This document shows positions 36,707-48,253 of a stretch of 64,000 nt of DNA, piece after piece. How positions within the stretch are numbered: the stretch's first letter is position 1; the number at the start of each line of letters is the position of its first letter. This DNA is from Pseudevernia furfuracea (lineage: Eukaryota; Ascomycota; Lecanoromycetes; Lecanorales; Parmeliaceae). The stretch lies in the NCBI GenBank assembly GCA_022315425.1, contig JAIUPT010000051.1:1-64000 (forward strand), given 5' to 3'. The translations under genes and the position numbers were made by a program. The notes beneath the pieces are model-generated. The model was not told the DNA's origin. It worked only from the letters and a program-made list of their open reading frames with translations, and did no database searches.

Positions 36707-39499
36707 ATGCAGGCAGATGTTTTGATCGTGGGAGGTGGTGTAATTGGTGTTGCGACCGCTCACGCCCTGTGCAAGAGGCGTAGTGATCTGAAAGTTGTGC
36801 TGCTTGAAGCTGGAGAGTTTGGTGCTGTTACTGGCAGGTGAGGCCTACAGCTGATGTTTCTGCAGCCGACCGATCATCGCTTCCATTCAATGGGCTGATG
36901 ACGTCTGAATCGATGCTGCTGCAGTTCATATGGAGACTCCAGAATGTATAGAGAATTGTACAGCTCTGAGTACTGCTCAGTCATGCAGACAGAAGCACTC
37001 AAACTGTGCGTGAGCTGGAACAAGAGTCTGGCCAACAGCTGCTCAAAAGGCATGGCCTGTTGTTCTATGGTGACACTGACACAGGAGAAACGGTTTTTCA
37101 GGGCAAGCTGCACCCACGTTGCAGCTTAAACAGTGTGCCATGTGCAGCTGCTGCTTTCCAGTATGTGCTGTGAGGTTGCAGCTTCGTTGCAGGGGAAGTT
37201 TGCTTCAATGCAGAGCAGTTGCAGAACGCAGAGGGCTGTTCTCATACAGGGCGTTATGCGACAGCTGCCGAGCTGGCAAGCAGCATATCCCATGAATGCA
37301 AAAGAGGGGTATGAGGGCTTGTTTGAGAATGGACTGCTCTGTGCACAATCAAGGTAAGAGCGCTTGTGTAACAGGCATAATGCAAAAGTGCCACTCCAAC
37401 ATACACGCATTCAGGAGCCACATGTCCCCACCAAGTCATCCTCTGGGCTGGTTGTGCGTGCATGCTACATCAGGGGTTAACCGGCTTACAGGACATAGCT
37501 GCATCAAGGCTAGTGCACGTCTGCAATTGAAGCATGTGCCGACATCATGTGTCACCCTTTGTGTGTTCTCTGGCAAATGCACTGGAGCATCTTGAAGCTT
37601 GTATCAGCTAGCCTGCAAGTGCATGTCTGAAGCAAAAGAGACAGAGGAGACCTGCTGTCGTTTGCAGGCCAAGGAGGCCGTGGCTTGCAATGCTGAAGCT
37701 GTCTCAGCAAGCCGGCCTGCACATTGTCCAAGGCGAGCGCCTCACCCGCCTGTCTGTGCTGGCGGCTGATCAGGTGACCTATCTGCAGCCCGTGCATTTG
37801 CAAGGTGACAAATGATGTCAAAGGGTGACACATGATGTCGGGCACATGCTTCAATTGCAGACGTGCACTAGCCTTGTGCAGCTATGTCTATTAAGCCGGT
37901 TACCCCTAATGTAGCATGCAACGCACAACCAGCCCAGAGGATGACTTGGTCGCCGCTCATGCTGTGAAGACACTCACATGCCTCCAGGCTGCTGCCTTAG
38001 GAGGCTCCCATCATGATTGCTGAAAAGCGTAAACTTTTCTTTTCTTTCCACTCACATGCCTTCCAAGGCCAGACGTGTCAACGCAGCTCTCACTGCATTA
38101 TGCAAGTCGTCATCATGTTGCATCTACTCATCCTGCAAACCAGCACAACTTGTACCCTCTCATGACCTTTCCGCATCATCTGTGCGAATGATATTGCTGG
38201 CAATTTGTGATGTCCTGACTCTTTGTGATGTACATGGTCAGATATCTGTGAAGAACAAGTACAGGACGCACCATCACGACCAAGCGGTTAGGTCTCACAG
38301 TAGGTGCCTGGACCAATGATGTGCTGGCCGCACACTCGGCATGGAAGTTGCCCTTGGACATTTGGAAGGTGCATTGGGGCCACTACTATGTTAACCCATC
38401 AGTCAAGGATTCCAATACCTCAGTGTGGTATAAGTTTGGCAAGCTCCCAGCCAGATTCCTGGGATGAAGGCCTGTACTATGGGGTTCCCTCCAGAAGGTT
38501 CTGAGCCTGTCGTCAAGGTCAGTGTCTCAGTTGCAGACTGTCTCTACTGTACTTCAATGTGTATGAGCTGAACAGTAGCCCTGCTTCTTTGTTGGTGACT
38601 GAATGGCTACTGATACCATGGCAGAGCGCAAGTGTTTGCTGACAAAGATGGTTTGTTGTTTTGCAATGGTACAGCAAGCACTTGCACAGCCCTAAGCAAA
38701 ACATGCCACCAGCAACAGAAGAAGCATGGTTGACTTCTACGAAAGGCCAGGCTGAACATAGAAACTTTACAACTGCACACATTGTGAAGTATGTTGATGA
38801 TTCTCATCATCACTATACACTACGTGCAAGATTCTGGTTGTGTGAAGTTGTGTTTGCAACATTGCTGTTGTGCTGTCTCGCAGCGCTGCCCCTTTGTGTT
38901 TGCAACCTGGGTTGGTGCAATGTTTGAGACTTGACCTGCAGGTTGGGGTCGACTTTGCACCGCATGCAAGGAGTTGTCGCATGAAAAGCATGCACAATTT
39001 CAGCTACAAGCCAGATGCGATGGTTGCTGCATCACTGGACACCCTTCTTGAGGGCAGAGTGGAACGGCTTCTTACAGAGGCGAGACCTCTTCTGCAGCCC
39101 ATATACAATGACAGCAGATGGCATGTTCATACTTGATCACTCCCAGGCTTTCCGCAAATCAGCCTGTTTACTGGAGGCAATGGCCGAGCTTTCAAGTTTT
39201 CCATATTGTTGGGAAGGTAGCAGAGTAAGGCTGCTTTAGCAGGTGCTTGAAGACAAGTGTATCGCTGAAATCTCCAGCGCTGTCATATTGCAGCAAAGTG
39301 CAATGGAGTCTTGCATGTCTACACATACTGTGCAGCCTGCCTGTGAATGCATGATGACAGCATTGCATGTTGTCATTGTCAAACTGGAACCAGTCCGTGC
39401 TGTTTGCGTATTTCATTTCTGCTGTGAGGAGTACTACACTCAACAGTAACTTGCAGGTGTCTTTCAGACCTGCTACTGGGGGCAGGAGCCAATGTTTGA
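36707..39499 (+). CDS. FAD-dependent amine oxidase (monomeric sarcosine/pipecolate oxidase-like, DAO family)
   Basis: This is a flavoenzyme of the D-amino-acid-oxidase superfamily, nearest by eye to sarcosine, N-methyltryptophan and pipecolate oxidases, which oxidise secondary or N-methyl amino acids and make H2O2. The ATG at 36707 places the dinucleotide-binding motif at the N-terminus (QADVLIVGGGVIGVATAHAL). Further exons: SGQQLLKRHGLLFYGDTDTG (about 37026); LSQQAGLHIVQGERLTRL (37668-37773); WTNDVLAAHSAWKLPLDIW then HWGHYYVNPSVKDSN (about 38300-38420); LYYG then FPPEGSEPVVK (about 38470-38517); KSMHNFSYKPD and MTADGMFILDH (about 38980-39140). The exon at 37668-37773 lies between the arms of a 130-bp inverted repeat. 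Single-base frame breaks occur near 38445, 38481 (a G run) and 39478 (a G run). With the last corrected, the protein would extend past 39499. Confidence 0.85.
37431..37949. repeat. Inverted repeat, 130-bp arms flanking an oxidase exon
   Basis: The left arm is 37431-37560 and the right arm 37820-37949. The right arm is the reverse complement of the left with about eight small differences (single-base indels and substitutions). The 259-bp spacer contains a complete 106-nt exon (37668-37773) with its acceptor and donor, so the arms sit in the two flanking introns. Transcribed, they would pair into a long stem around the exon. Confidence 0.95.
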
Positions 39500-40300
39500 C
39501 ATTGGGCCGCTCCAGTGCAAAGCGGAAAGCGTGTGCAACCGGTGCAAGCACCAACATTCAGCTGCTGCAGAGGTTGCAGTGACGAACCTGCTGCCGCTGT
39601 GCGTTACCGTAAGGCCATACGACATGTGGCAAGATGTACAGATGTAGCATCAGTTACGTGTATGTTGTTGTACAACATTGTACCCTGATATGCACTGTTT
39701 GGTATATAGGCATAGCCTGTTGCCAGTTGTTCATTTTGACATATGTTTGGCTACTTGAGCATTCACACAGCATGCGATAGATGCATATCACTAGTTGTAT
39801 AATACATGTCCAATAATAAATTGTACAATGTGCATTATTCTCTGCTAGCTTGACCCAGGTTGTGCATGGCCACCAGCTTGTGTTTTGTATGGTGTGGTGA
39901 ATGCTTTTTGAGGCAGGTTTGCTTGATTACGACTTATTTTGCGCAACGGTGTTGTATATACATGTCTGTAACTTGATTGATATTCCAGGTCATCCAGGCT
40001 TAATTAAGCTTGTAAGCTTTTTTGATTGTGCAACCTTGCTTTGCTTCGCTCGTGACAAACAATGATATGGAACATCGTGAGATGCACCCTGATCTGTGTC
40101 GGCACAGTGTTGTTCAAATGCATGTTCTATAATCGTTCCTACACTCAATGCTCGCGATCACGCTTCAGAGTTTCCTTTAGATTCAATGCTAGCATTCTTT
40201 CATTCATTCATTCATTCATTCATTAGATTTGAAGGTCTTGGGGCCAACCATGACCATTGGACCAGTAGTCTGAAAATGTCAAACAAAATATCCAATTGTT
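39500..40300. other. Intergenic stretch with a CATT microsatellite
   Basis: Mostly AT-rich, CpG-poor sequence downstream of the amine oxidase. A run of six CATT units lies at 40201-40224. I see no gene. Confidence 0.5.
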
Positions 40301-41184
40301 CTAAGCACTTAAGAAAACATAGTGTTCACACCTGACACACTCTAAGCTAAAACCAAAGGCTATGTCCAGTTTGTGTTGCACCAGTGTGTTCCTATGTTCA
40401 AAACATCCCCTCAAAAACCTAGCTATGACTTTAGGATCATGCAGAGTAAAAAAAGGAAGACAGTGTGGGGGCTGGGCCCCAAAATATGTTGGTAAACTTG
40501 TTCCTGATGGCACAATATGCTGGACAATCAAACACAAAATGATGTTCATCCTCTGCTGAACTAGAAGCGCAGAAAATACAATGACGTTGTTGTCTAGGCA
40601 CCTGCTGTGCCAGTGGTAAAAGCCTACCAGTGTCTACATGAAGACCATGACATCCACATCTAAAACTGCTGATGAGTTTTCGGCTCTTGAAGCCCTTGAC
40701 TGCTGAAAGATAAGGTGCTAGGACCATATTCTGGTTGCAAGGGTTGGTATCTAGTAACACTGCTGAGACTATTATGATGCCATGTTTGTGCATATTGCAT
40801 TTTGGCGCTGCCAATAACAGTACCCATATCTAACTCATCCTCAATGCCTAAACCTTCAGATTGACGCTGGAGCCCATTGTGGACTTTATGGCTCCAAAAA
40901 GCCATAAGCCATAGCGCATGAACAAAAGCATGCCAGGGTCGAGAAATATAAATGCCAGACAGGCAGATGCGTCCAGCTGCACCGCGTTGTGTCTGTGTGC
41001 TCTGCAAAACTCCGCTGCGGTTGCCTTTCGCATTCGGTGTTGCTGTGGCAATTCGGCCGGCAGCCATGGTACTGGTGCTCGCTATCCACACTGTGGCGAC
41101 AGTCAGCGCGACAGTGCCTTTTGCTATGATCATGCTCAGGTGTGATGGTTCGCTGCATGAACTCTTCTGCTCGAGCTTTTGCAC
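40301..41184 (-). mobile_element. Remnant of a non-LTR (LINE-type) retrotransposon, 3' coding end
   Basis: Minus-strand frames carry the C-terminal zinc-knuckle region that follows reverse transcriptase/RNase H in many LINEs: CGCHGLHVDTGRLLPLAQQV, then CIFCASSSAEDEHHFVFDCPAY (about 40555-40660; note the C-x2-C...H...C arrangement), then IRNKF and, in another frame, HDPKVIARFLRGCFEHR (about 40410-40470). Upstream frames (to 41184) include WHAFVHALWLMAFWSHKV, which fits the region before the knuckle. The frame changes at least twice and no reverse transcriptase catalytic core is present, so it is a dead 5'-truncated copy. Confidence 0.72.
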
Positions 41185-41238
41185 TTTAGTGTCGGGTCAA
41201 ATACTGCCGATGCTCTCGGCTAAGCACAGGTTGTCTCT

Positions 41239-43718
41239 ATGGTGTTGCTGTCAGGGCCGCTGAGGAGTTTTTTCAATGCAGGGATCACGTCAGGAAGAAC
41301 GACGTCTCCCCAGGCCTACATTGCAGAACTCGTGAGTGCTGCATTACTGCCAGTTGTAGCATTTGTTTCCATCAGCGTGACAGTACCGCTACGATCTTGC
41401 CAACTTGACTGCAAAGCAGTGCCACCCAGCCTTTGTCCCCTTCACAGGTATTGCCTAGCTCAGGCAACCGTTCTGTCAGTCTTTGGGACGTTCCTGACAA
41501 AGAAACGTTGCAAACATGGTTGGACGAGTTCTTGGATGTTGACTGCTCAAATGAAGTTTTTGAGGTAATGTGCAGACTGCTGTATAGTCCCTACTCTGCT
41601 TGTGTTATGGCTTGCCTTGGCAGCAACAATTTGAGCATGCGTCCTTCAGACCTACTGGTCTCTGCTCGGTGGTTGGTTGGTTTCACGTGTTTCAAATCAG
41701 GCTGACCTATTGCATGCAGGTTCATGAGGAGTTTGCTTACGGCTTTTCAGAGCAGCTACTAAGAGCACGAGCTACAGATCAGGTCTGCATGCCGACTCTG
41801 TTCAATCTCACCAAGCTAGCCGCACAAGTTTATGCCACACTGATCCTGCATGCCATAGGTTTCAATGAAAGCGCAACGAGACTGCAGACCAGGTGCAGCA
41901 GAAAGGCAAGCGCATCACAGAGAATGTGCGGCATCAAGGTACAATATTCTACTTTAGCCAGATGAGGCAACATTGCAGCATGATGTCAGGACCATGGCTT
42001 GTTTGTGTGCTGCAGTGGGATGAGGTGGATCAAAAATTCAAAGTGTCAGAGCAACTGAGGTAGAATCCATGATATTGACTCCTGTGGGACATTCTGCAAG
42101 GACATGTTGCATAGGCAAGTCCATTTTCAAGGTGCATGTTTGTTATGTGCAGACTGCAAGAGAAACCAGTTGCTCCTGTGTTCACCAAGGTCAACAGTGC
42201 TGCCAAGCAGCAGTACTCCAAGGCGCTTGAGAATGAGAGGGTATGTTGCTCTGCTTAACTACTGGCTGATGTAAGCAAGTGTATGATTCCTTTGCACTTG
42301 ATGCATGTGCATGCCACAATGTGCATCAGGATGTGCCTTTCTGCACCTTGGGGTCTTGTGACTAGCACACGTAAACGACATGGTGATGGTATTCTCTGGT
42401 ACATCCAGTCACATGGGCGGGCTGACCTTGAGCTGCCTGATGATCCAGCCATACCCACATATATTGAGCTGCCTGATGGTTCAGCCATACCCACATATTT
42501 TGAGCTACAGCATGTGACTTCATTGTGACGCTGTCTTGCTGGTGCCTAATGTAGGTAGCAGCTGCTGCAGCCAGCGTGGGTGGTGGACTGGCTGCAGTCA
42601 ACAAGTCACTAGGCAGCTGGGGAACTTACCTGAAAGGACAAGCAGACAAAGTGGGGGAAAATGTGATGAACAGAACAGGCAGCCCAGGGCTTGCTGGCCG
42701 CTCCACAAGCCAGACAGCCTCCCCTGCTAATTCTGCTGGCAGCAACACCCAAAGGTACAGCAGCCATCGTGTTGCCAGCTTATGATGCAATCAATGCATT
42801 GATGAAGTACAAAGTCTAGGCATAGCTGGATCACCCGTGCAATGATCTACAAGACGCATGGGTTTGTGTGACACTCAGCAGGCAACTAAGTTTGATGCAC
42901 ACACCATTTTGGCCTCAGCTGGCCGTGTTGCCTGTGCACTCAATACCATCTCAAACATTGCTTCTGTAGCAGGCCAGCTTTGACATTGTGTTTGTGTTAG
43001 TTTCAATCAAATGATGCAAGCTGAGTGGAAATGGGCCTGCAGTTCAAGGAGTGCGGTGACCTCCACACCAGTCCGCCAAGAAGCTTCACGAGCAGCTGCT
43101 GGTGCTGCTAGTGGAGAAGGTGCAGGCAGGACGCCAGCGATGCCGTCCGCAGGTCAGTCTGCTCAGGCTTCACAGCCAGCAGGTCAGCCTGCACCTCAGC
43201 CAGCTGCCAAGCTTGATGAGAAGCTTTTCACCCTAGGTACTAATTTGCCACTGCTCTACAGCAATGACCCTGTCCAACCCAAGACAAGATGCTGAATGCG
43301 TATGCGACTATCACAGACGTGCTAAACATGCTGCTTGGGTAGCATTTTGAGCACATAATTTAACAAGAGCCATCGTGCAGCGCGATTTGGTGAATCACAG
43401 CTAGCCTGCCTCCTTTTGTGTTCCAATCTCGACTTGCATGTTGGATTGTTCCCGCATGTCATCTGTTTGTTTGTCTGCATAGTTACATGTCATTATCATG
43501 ATGTTCATGGCCTGCTGGTGATTGCGCAAAGTATCAATACAAGCATTTCATGTCTGGAAGGTCATCCATGAGCACTAAAGAGCGCAGGTTCAAAGTCAAA
43601 TGGCACCTGTGCAGATGACTTGTCATCAGAGGATGGTGGGAGCCCGACTGCAGTGAAGGGACTGGCTGACCTGAAGGTTAGCGGCACCAACCAAGATGCC
43701 AGCAAGCGTGGAGGATGA
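41239..43718 (+). CDS. Unrecognised multi-exon helical protein
   Basis: The exon chain is convincing but I do not recognise the family. Exon 1 from the ATG at 41239 (LLSGPLRSFFNAG, then SPQAYIAEL, GTGAGT donor) lies just after a CpG-rich zone. Next come NRSVSLWDVPDKETLQTWLDE and VDCSNEVFE (about 41449-41564); VHEEFAYGFSEQLLRARATDQ (from 41720); VQQKGKRITENVRHQ (about 41895); WDEVDQKFKVSEQL (about 42016); KPVAPVFTKVNSAAKQQYSK (about 42160); VGGGLAAVNKSLGSWGTYLKG (about 42577); and a Ser/Ala/Pro-rich final exon ending SGTNQDASKRGG at 43718. The VDQKFKVSEQ segment faintly recalls plant BPA1-type proteins, but no RRM is present. Helical and amphipathic segments suggest membrane or vesicle association; that is inference. 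Confidence 0.6.
42428..42506. repeat. 36-bp tandem repeat, two copies plus a fragment
   Basis: The unit begins TTGAGCTGCCTGATG and includes CAGCCATACCCACATAT. Copies are at 42428-42463 and 42464-42499, with the start of a third. It lies in an apparent intron of the preceding gene. Confidence 0.85.
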
Positions 43719-44513
43719 TTGCAAATTTTGCCATGTAGTGTGCTGTTTATTTGTTTGTATATTTTTTGGCTAGAATGTGCTGGTACATTGTGTGTACCCA
43801 ATACACTGAATATCAGCTTGCGCAAGCTCAATCAGCATGCATGTTGCCCTTACTGTAATAAGTTAACTGCTCTCTGCTATGTGACTGCGCAGCATGTGCT
43901 TTCTTGTATGTAGCTTTTTGTGAACAGCATAGCTGCATGTTGCAAGGCATGTGGTGTTCTGCCTTGCAATCAGACATGCAAGGCCTTTGATGTGCATAAT
44001 GCTGCATTTACTGCAGCACACATCCCCCTGGATGCATACAGACTTGCTTGCCATACTCGCAACCATTTTTGTGGAGTCCGCCTTGCATTGTACGAGGGGA
44101 TGCAGCTGATTCAACACCTTGGTCGACGGTAAACGTAGCAAACCAGCTGGCTGCGAGATCGCTGCATGCCTGCTGGCTTGCTATGAAGTCGGATGCATGT
44201 GACAGCGAAGATCCCACGAATCGGGTCCGATTTAAGCACACGTGAGCGTCTTGAATCTACTTTAAGCAAAGCGTGATGGACAGGCTGACTGTACATCCGC
44301 TGGACCGCCTCAATAAAGCGACTGTGTCTTGACTCATTAAATTTTGCTCTCATCCTGAGCAGATTTTTCGAGTTGCTCTCTTTGCTCGAGAGCGTTGTAG
44401 TCGGCGGAATCGTGAGACCGCGGTAGTACTTCCGCCTTTGGGGTTGCTTGCGAGATGTATTCTCTCATTATGCCAATGTGAAAAAGCCGAAAAGTTCAAG
44501 TGCTGTCGGTCAT
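43719..44513. other. Intergenic stretch, promoter side of the APRR2-like gene
   Basis: A TGTAA element, the chlorophyte-type polyadenylation signal, lies near 43855, about 135 bases after the preceding stop codon. From about 44090 CpG density rises into the first exon of the APRR2-like gene. I see no gene here. Confidence 0.4.
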
Positions 44514-47500
44514 ATGGCGCCTCATGCTGGTACCACAGGATTGAAAGTCTTGTTGGCTGGAACTTCACAGCTTGATTTGGGTGAAGCACAAGCTTTTTTG
44601 AGTCGAGAGGGTGCAGTTGGTACGTTTGTGGCGCGTTCGTCCTGACAATTTTGCGGCTCTCAACTGCAAGCTGACGAGGCTTTCACGTTGCATCCCTACA
44701 GTTACCAGCTGCTTCTGTCACAGCGAGGCTGTCAAACTGCTGCAAAGCGATGATTTCGATGTTGCGGTTGTTGAGGTACGCGCACGTTGTATGACATGAG
44801 CTGTTATCTGATTCAGCTCGCGAGTCCGGCTCGTGAACCTTACATGGCCCATGGCAGGTTGAAGGCGACTCACAGGCCGCAGACGCCGTTGCGAGATTAG
44901 CGTTTTTGACAGACAGCAACCTACCCATCGTCGGTAAGATCTGTCTACTTAGTGTACCCTTTTCACCTAGTTACGTCAACCAGATCCGCTGGAGCTAGTT
45001 GCTGTCCAAGCGCGACTTGGGACCGACATCGATTGTATGCGCTTTTGCAGTCGCGCTTGACTTCCAGGATGCTGTATCGATGGTGAAGGCGGTAGAGGTG
45101 GGTCAAGATCGAGTGAATACAGCAGATACTGACTGATGAGTGCTGCTGATTGTAAACAACATTCTCCATTGGTCTGCAGTTGGGAGCAGTAGACATTCTA
45201 CAGAAACCAATCAGCTCACAGACAGGTCGATTGGGCACACTTTGGCAACATACATTGAGGAAACGCAGTTCGGCAACAGCGGCAGCTGGGGGATCAGAGA
45301 GTCATAATAACAGCTCTGGTGCTGGCAGCACAGCAGCAGAACCAACAGTGTGCACCGCTGGCGATGATCTTGTCAAAGCCATACTGCCAGACCTATTCGA
45401 AGTCGACATTTGGGAATCCCCAGACGAACAGAACACGACGGGCAACTCAGGAGAGCATGGGTCAAGCATTGATACCCCAGAAACTCCTGACATATCTCAT
45501 CACTTGCGTCAGGTGCGCAACAATCAACTGTCTTTGCCTGCTTCAACTCAAACGCTTCCCCAACTACACTTGCAGGCCCAGTCACGACAATGACATGGGC
45601 TGGCAAGCCACACTAGTAAGAAAGTCAGAACAGCAGACATGGCAATGACACCCAAATTCAATGCTTTCAGGACCTTGCAAGCAGTCAAAGTCTTCTGTCC
45701 TGCTACCACAACGAATTCAGCTCAGTCCACAGTGGATCCAGCATAGGTCATGACCACATGGTGACAGCACATTCGGTCAACAGCGCTTTGAGTCCTGTCT
45801 TAGTTCCCCAGGTAAGCCTCCGTATGGATGCAGTCACCTTTAGTCCAAACTTACCGATCTGTTGTGGAAATAGGCGCACGCATGCAGCTGTTCTTCTTCC
45901 AGACTCTTTGTCCAGAGTGCTAGATGCGCAGCAACTGTACATCATCATCTGCCTTCAGTAGCATACTGGTCAGTGAAAGTCCTGATACATTGAAGTCACT
46001 GTCTGTCTTGCTTCAAGCACAACTCATTTCTCTGCCATCATGCCTTCTTTGCAGCACATCATCAACCTGGTAGCAAGGACTGGCAAAACCTTCTTTCCAC
46101 AATGTGCACCCTTCAGTCTCAGTGGGCTGGCTTGTCATAGCTTCTTCTGCTGCTTGCTGACCAGGAAGAACTGCGATGCAGGTTGTCAGTGTTGAGTGTG
46201 ATACTATCAGCTATGACCTTCAGCCAACATTTAGTGAATGTCTTGAGTACTTTGAGGGGGACCCATGTGAGGACACCAGGCAGAGCAAGAAACAGAAGGT
46301 AGGCTGTTGCATGCTGCTGTTCTGCTTGCCCAGAGGATGTCATTTCTGCGATTCCTGCCATGCTGCTGCACAGTCTGCTTTGGCATGTCTGTTGGTATCT
46401 CAAGTCTTTGAATATCATTGCAGTAAGGATGCAGGCCTGTGTTGTAGAGCAGTACCTCTCTGATGTCTTGCTTGCTGCCCTGTGGCTGCCAGGCTGACTC
46501 TTGGTGGTCATGTCTGCCTGTGCCTAACCAGCAGTCTGGTATGATGCAGGTTGAGTGGACACGTGACCTGCACGACAAGTTTGTGAGTGCTGTGGAGGCT
46601 TTGAGTGTTGACAAAGCTGTTCCTAGCAAGATTTTGGAGCGAATGGGCACATGTTCTGAAGGCCTCACCCGCCAAAACATTGCTAGCCATCTTCAGAAAT
46701 ACCGCAATAGGTAATAACATTCTGCAGGACACAGGTCCAGAGTGTGTGGTGTTGGTTGCATCAACAGCAATAACCGCCCTGGCTTCATCAGTGTATTCTT
46801 ACGCAGAGCATTGTTGCTATGGCTTCCCTGTATGCAATGTAGCAACTGCTTCAGATGAGCAATTTACTGACATGGATATGTCATGCACAGGAAAAGAAGT
46901 CGGCAGAGTCAAAGTTATGCCCCCTTCAAGCCTGTGGGCTCTGTCCATCTGCCCCCTTTGCTACCTGCCCCTGCCATGGGCGCCTGGGGCCCTTCCACTG
47001 CCTGCTGGCCCGCCTATACGCCATCAGGGCCCCACTGCGCAGCCCCTTACACCTGGTCCCAAGGCCCTGCTACCCCTGTTACTCCAAACATCGCTCTTAC
47101 CATCAGCGAGATGCTGACTCAGCCTCAGGTTGGTCTGCAGATTGATCTGGTGACATCCTTTGAATTCTAACTGGCCCTCATCACATCTGCACAATCTTGT
47201 TGGCCAGCTGAAGATGCTGATAACAGCCCTTTGCTCTGTTGCATGACCCTGTTCTTGTTTGCTTCCATCAGAATTGCAAGCACAGAATACATAGAACAGC
47301 AAACACTTGCAGTTCTATGCAAGCATATCGTCCTCTTGTTCATCATTGCTGATGGGGGTTTTATGTCCTCTGCAGTCGTCACGGTTCTGCTTGCAATGAA
47401 TGCGGCTGGATGGATGGATGTCTGACTTGCTGTATGTGATGTGCAGGGTGCTCCACCATTGGGACTGAAGCTTGATACTATGGCTGTGTTGGCACAGATG

Positions 47501-47527
47501 TCCAACACCCGTCTTATCCAGGCTTGA
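44514..47527 (+). CDS. APRR2-like pseudo-response regulator with GARP (MYB-like) DNA-binding domain
   Basis: This is a plant-type transcription regulator: an N-terminal receiver-like domain followed by a GARP domain. Receiver exons: TGLKVLLAGTSQLDLGEAQ (44514-44619), SEAVKLLQSDDFDVAVVE (about 44701-44775), DSQAADAVARLAFLTDSNLPIV (about 44860), then LGAVDILQKPIS and LGTLWQHTLRKR (about 45181-45280). The phospho-acceptor Asp is replaced by Glu in DVAVVE, and the N-terminal acidic pair is missing, while the conserved Lys (LQKP) stays, as in plant APRR2. The GARP exon (about 46552-46711) reads VEWTRDLHDKFVSAVEALS, AVPSKILERM and LTRQNIASHLQKYR. A Pro/Gly-rich exon follows (46891-47126), then GAPPLGLKLDTMAVLAQM, as at the C-terminus of GLK/APRR2 proteins, ending at 47527. 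All splice phases I checked agree. In land plants this group controls chloroplast development. Confidence 0.9.
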
Positions 47528-47635
47528 TCACTGAGCAGTGCATGTTGCAGAGCTGCGTACTTCAGGTCCTTGCCAGTCAGCAGATCATTGAAAGGCGTCA
47601 GCCAAGCCATTTTATTTTTTGCAAGTTGACATCAC

Positions 47636-48253
47636 ATGGTCCAAAGGACCATTTTGCTGTCTGCACATCCCTTTTGCTACTGCTTGCATGGCGTACCAGC
47701 CAAATTGGCAGCCTTGATACCAAATTTTGAGAGCCAACTTCACGGAGCTGGGTTGCTGTCATACCAAGATTGTTGCCCTGAGAAGAATATTCATGTTTCA
47801 TTTGGCATGATTTATGACAGTTGTCGGGAGAGCCCGTGTTGCATTTGGCCTTGTGCTCATTTGGTATATAAATTTATTTGCTTACTAGGATTTAAATGTG
47901 TGCCTCCTGGGTATGTGAGTGGCTTTGCCCTTGTGAAAGCCACTGTCGACCAATTTTGGTATTTCTCCCCTCCTAATGTGAGAGGCTTTCCTGTTCTGAA
48001 AAGACTTGCCCTGACAATGTGTGTGTGGTGGTGTGTGAGGTTGAATGAGCCATTCTTCCAATTGGCAGCTTTCGTTGCCGAGTGCACTTGGTATTTATTA
48101 GCTTGTTGTGTGTTTGTTGTGCTGCACATGTGCTTTCAAGGACATTATTGTAACGAGTTGTATCTCATTGACCTTCAGTATCCATGCCCAATGGGTCAGC
48201 CGCTCATGCTGCTAGACAGTAACTGTTGGATATGTCTGTTGGACTCCTCTTGA
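47636..48253 (+). other. 205-codon open frame of doubtful status
   Basis: A single uninterrupted frame rich in Cys, Leu, Phe and Val follows the APRR2-like stop by about 110 bases. No domain is recognisable, no splice partners are evident, and a TGTAA signal lies inside it near 48148. It may simply be the long 3' UTR of the preceding gene. Confidence 0.15.

Noticed and set aside
47636..48253. 205-codon open frame as a real gene
   Set aside because: No domain, no splice partner and a polyadenylation-like TGTAA inside it; more likely 3' UTR. Kept only as a low-confidence entry.
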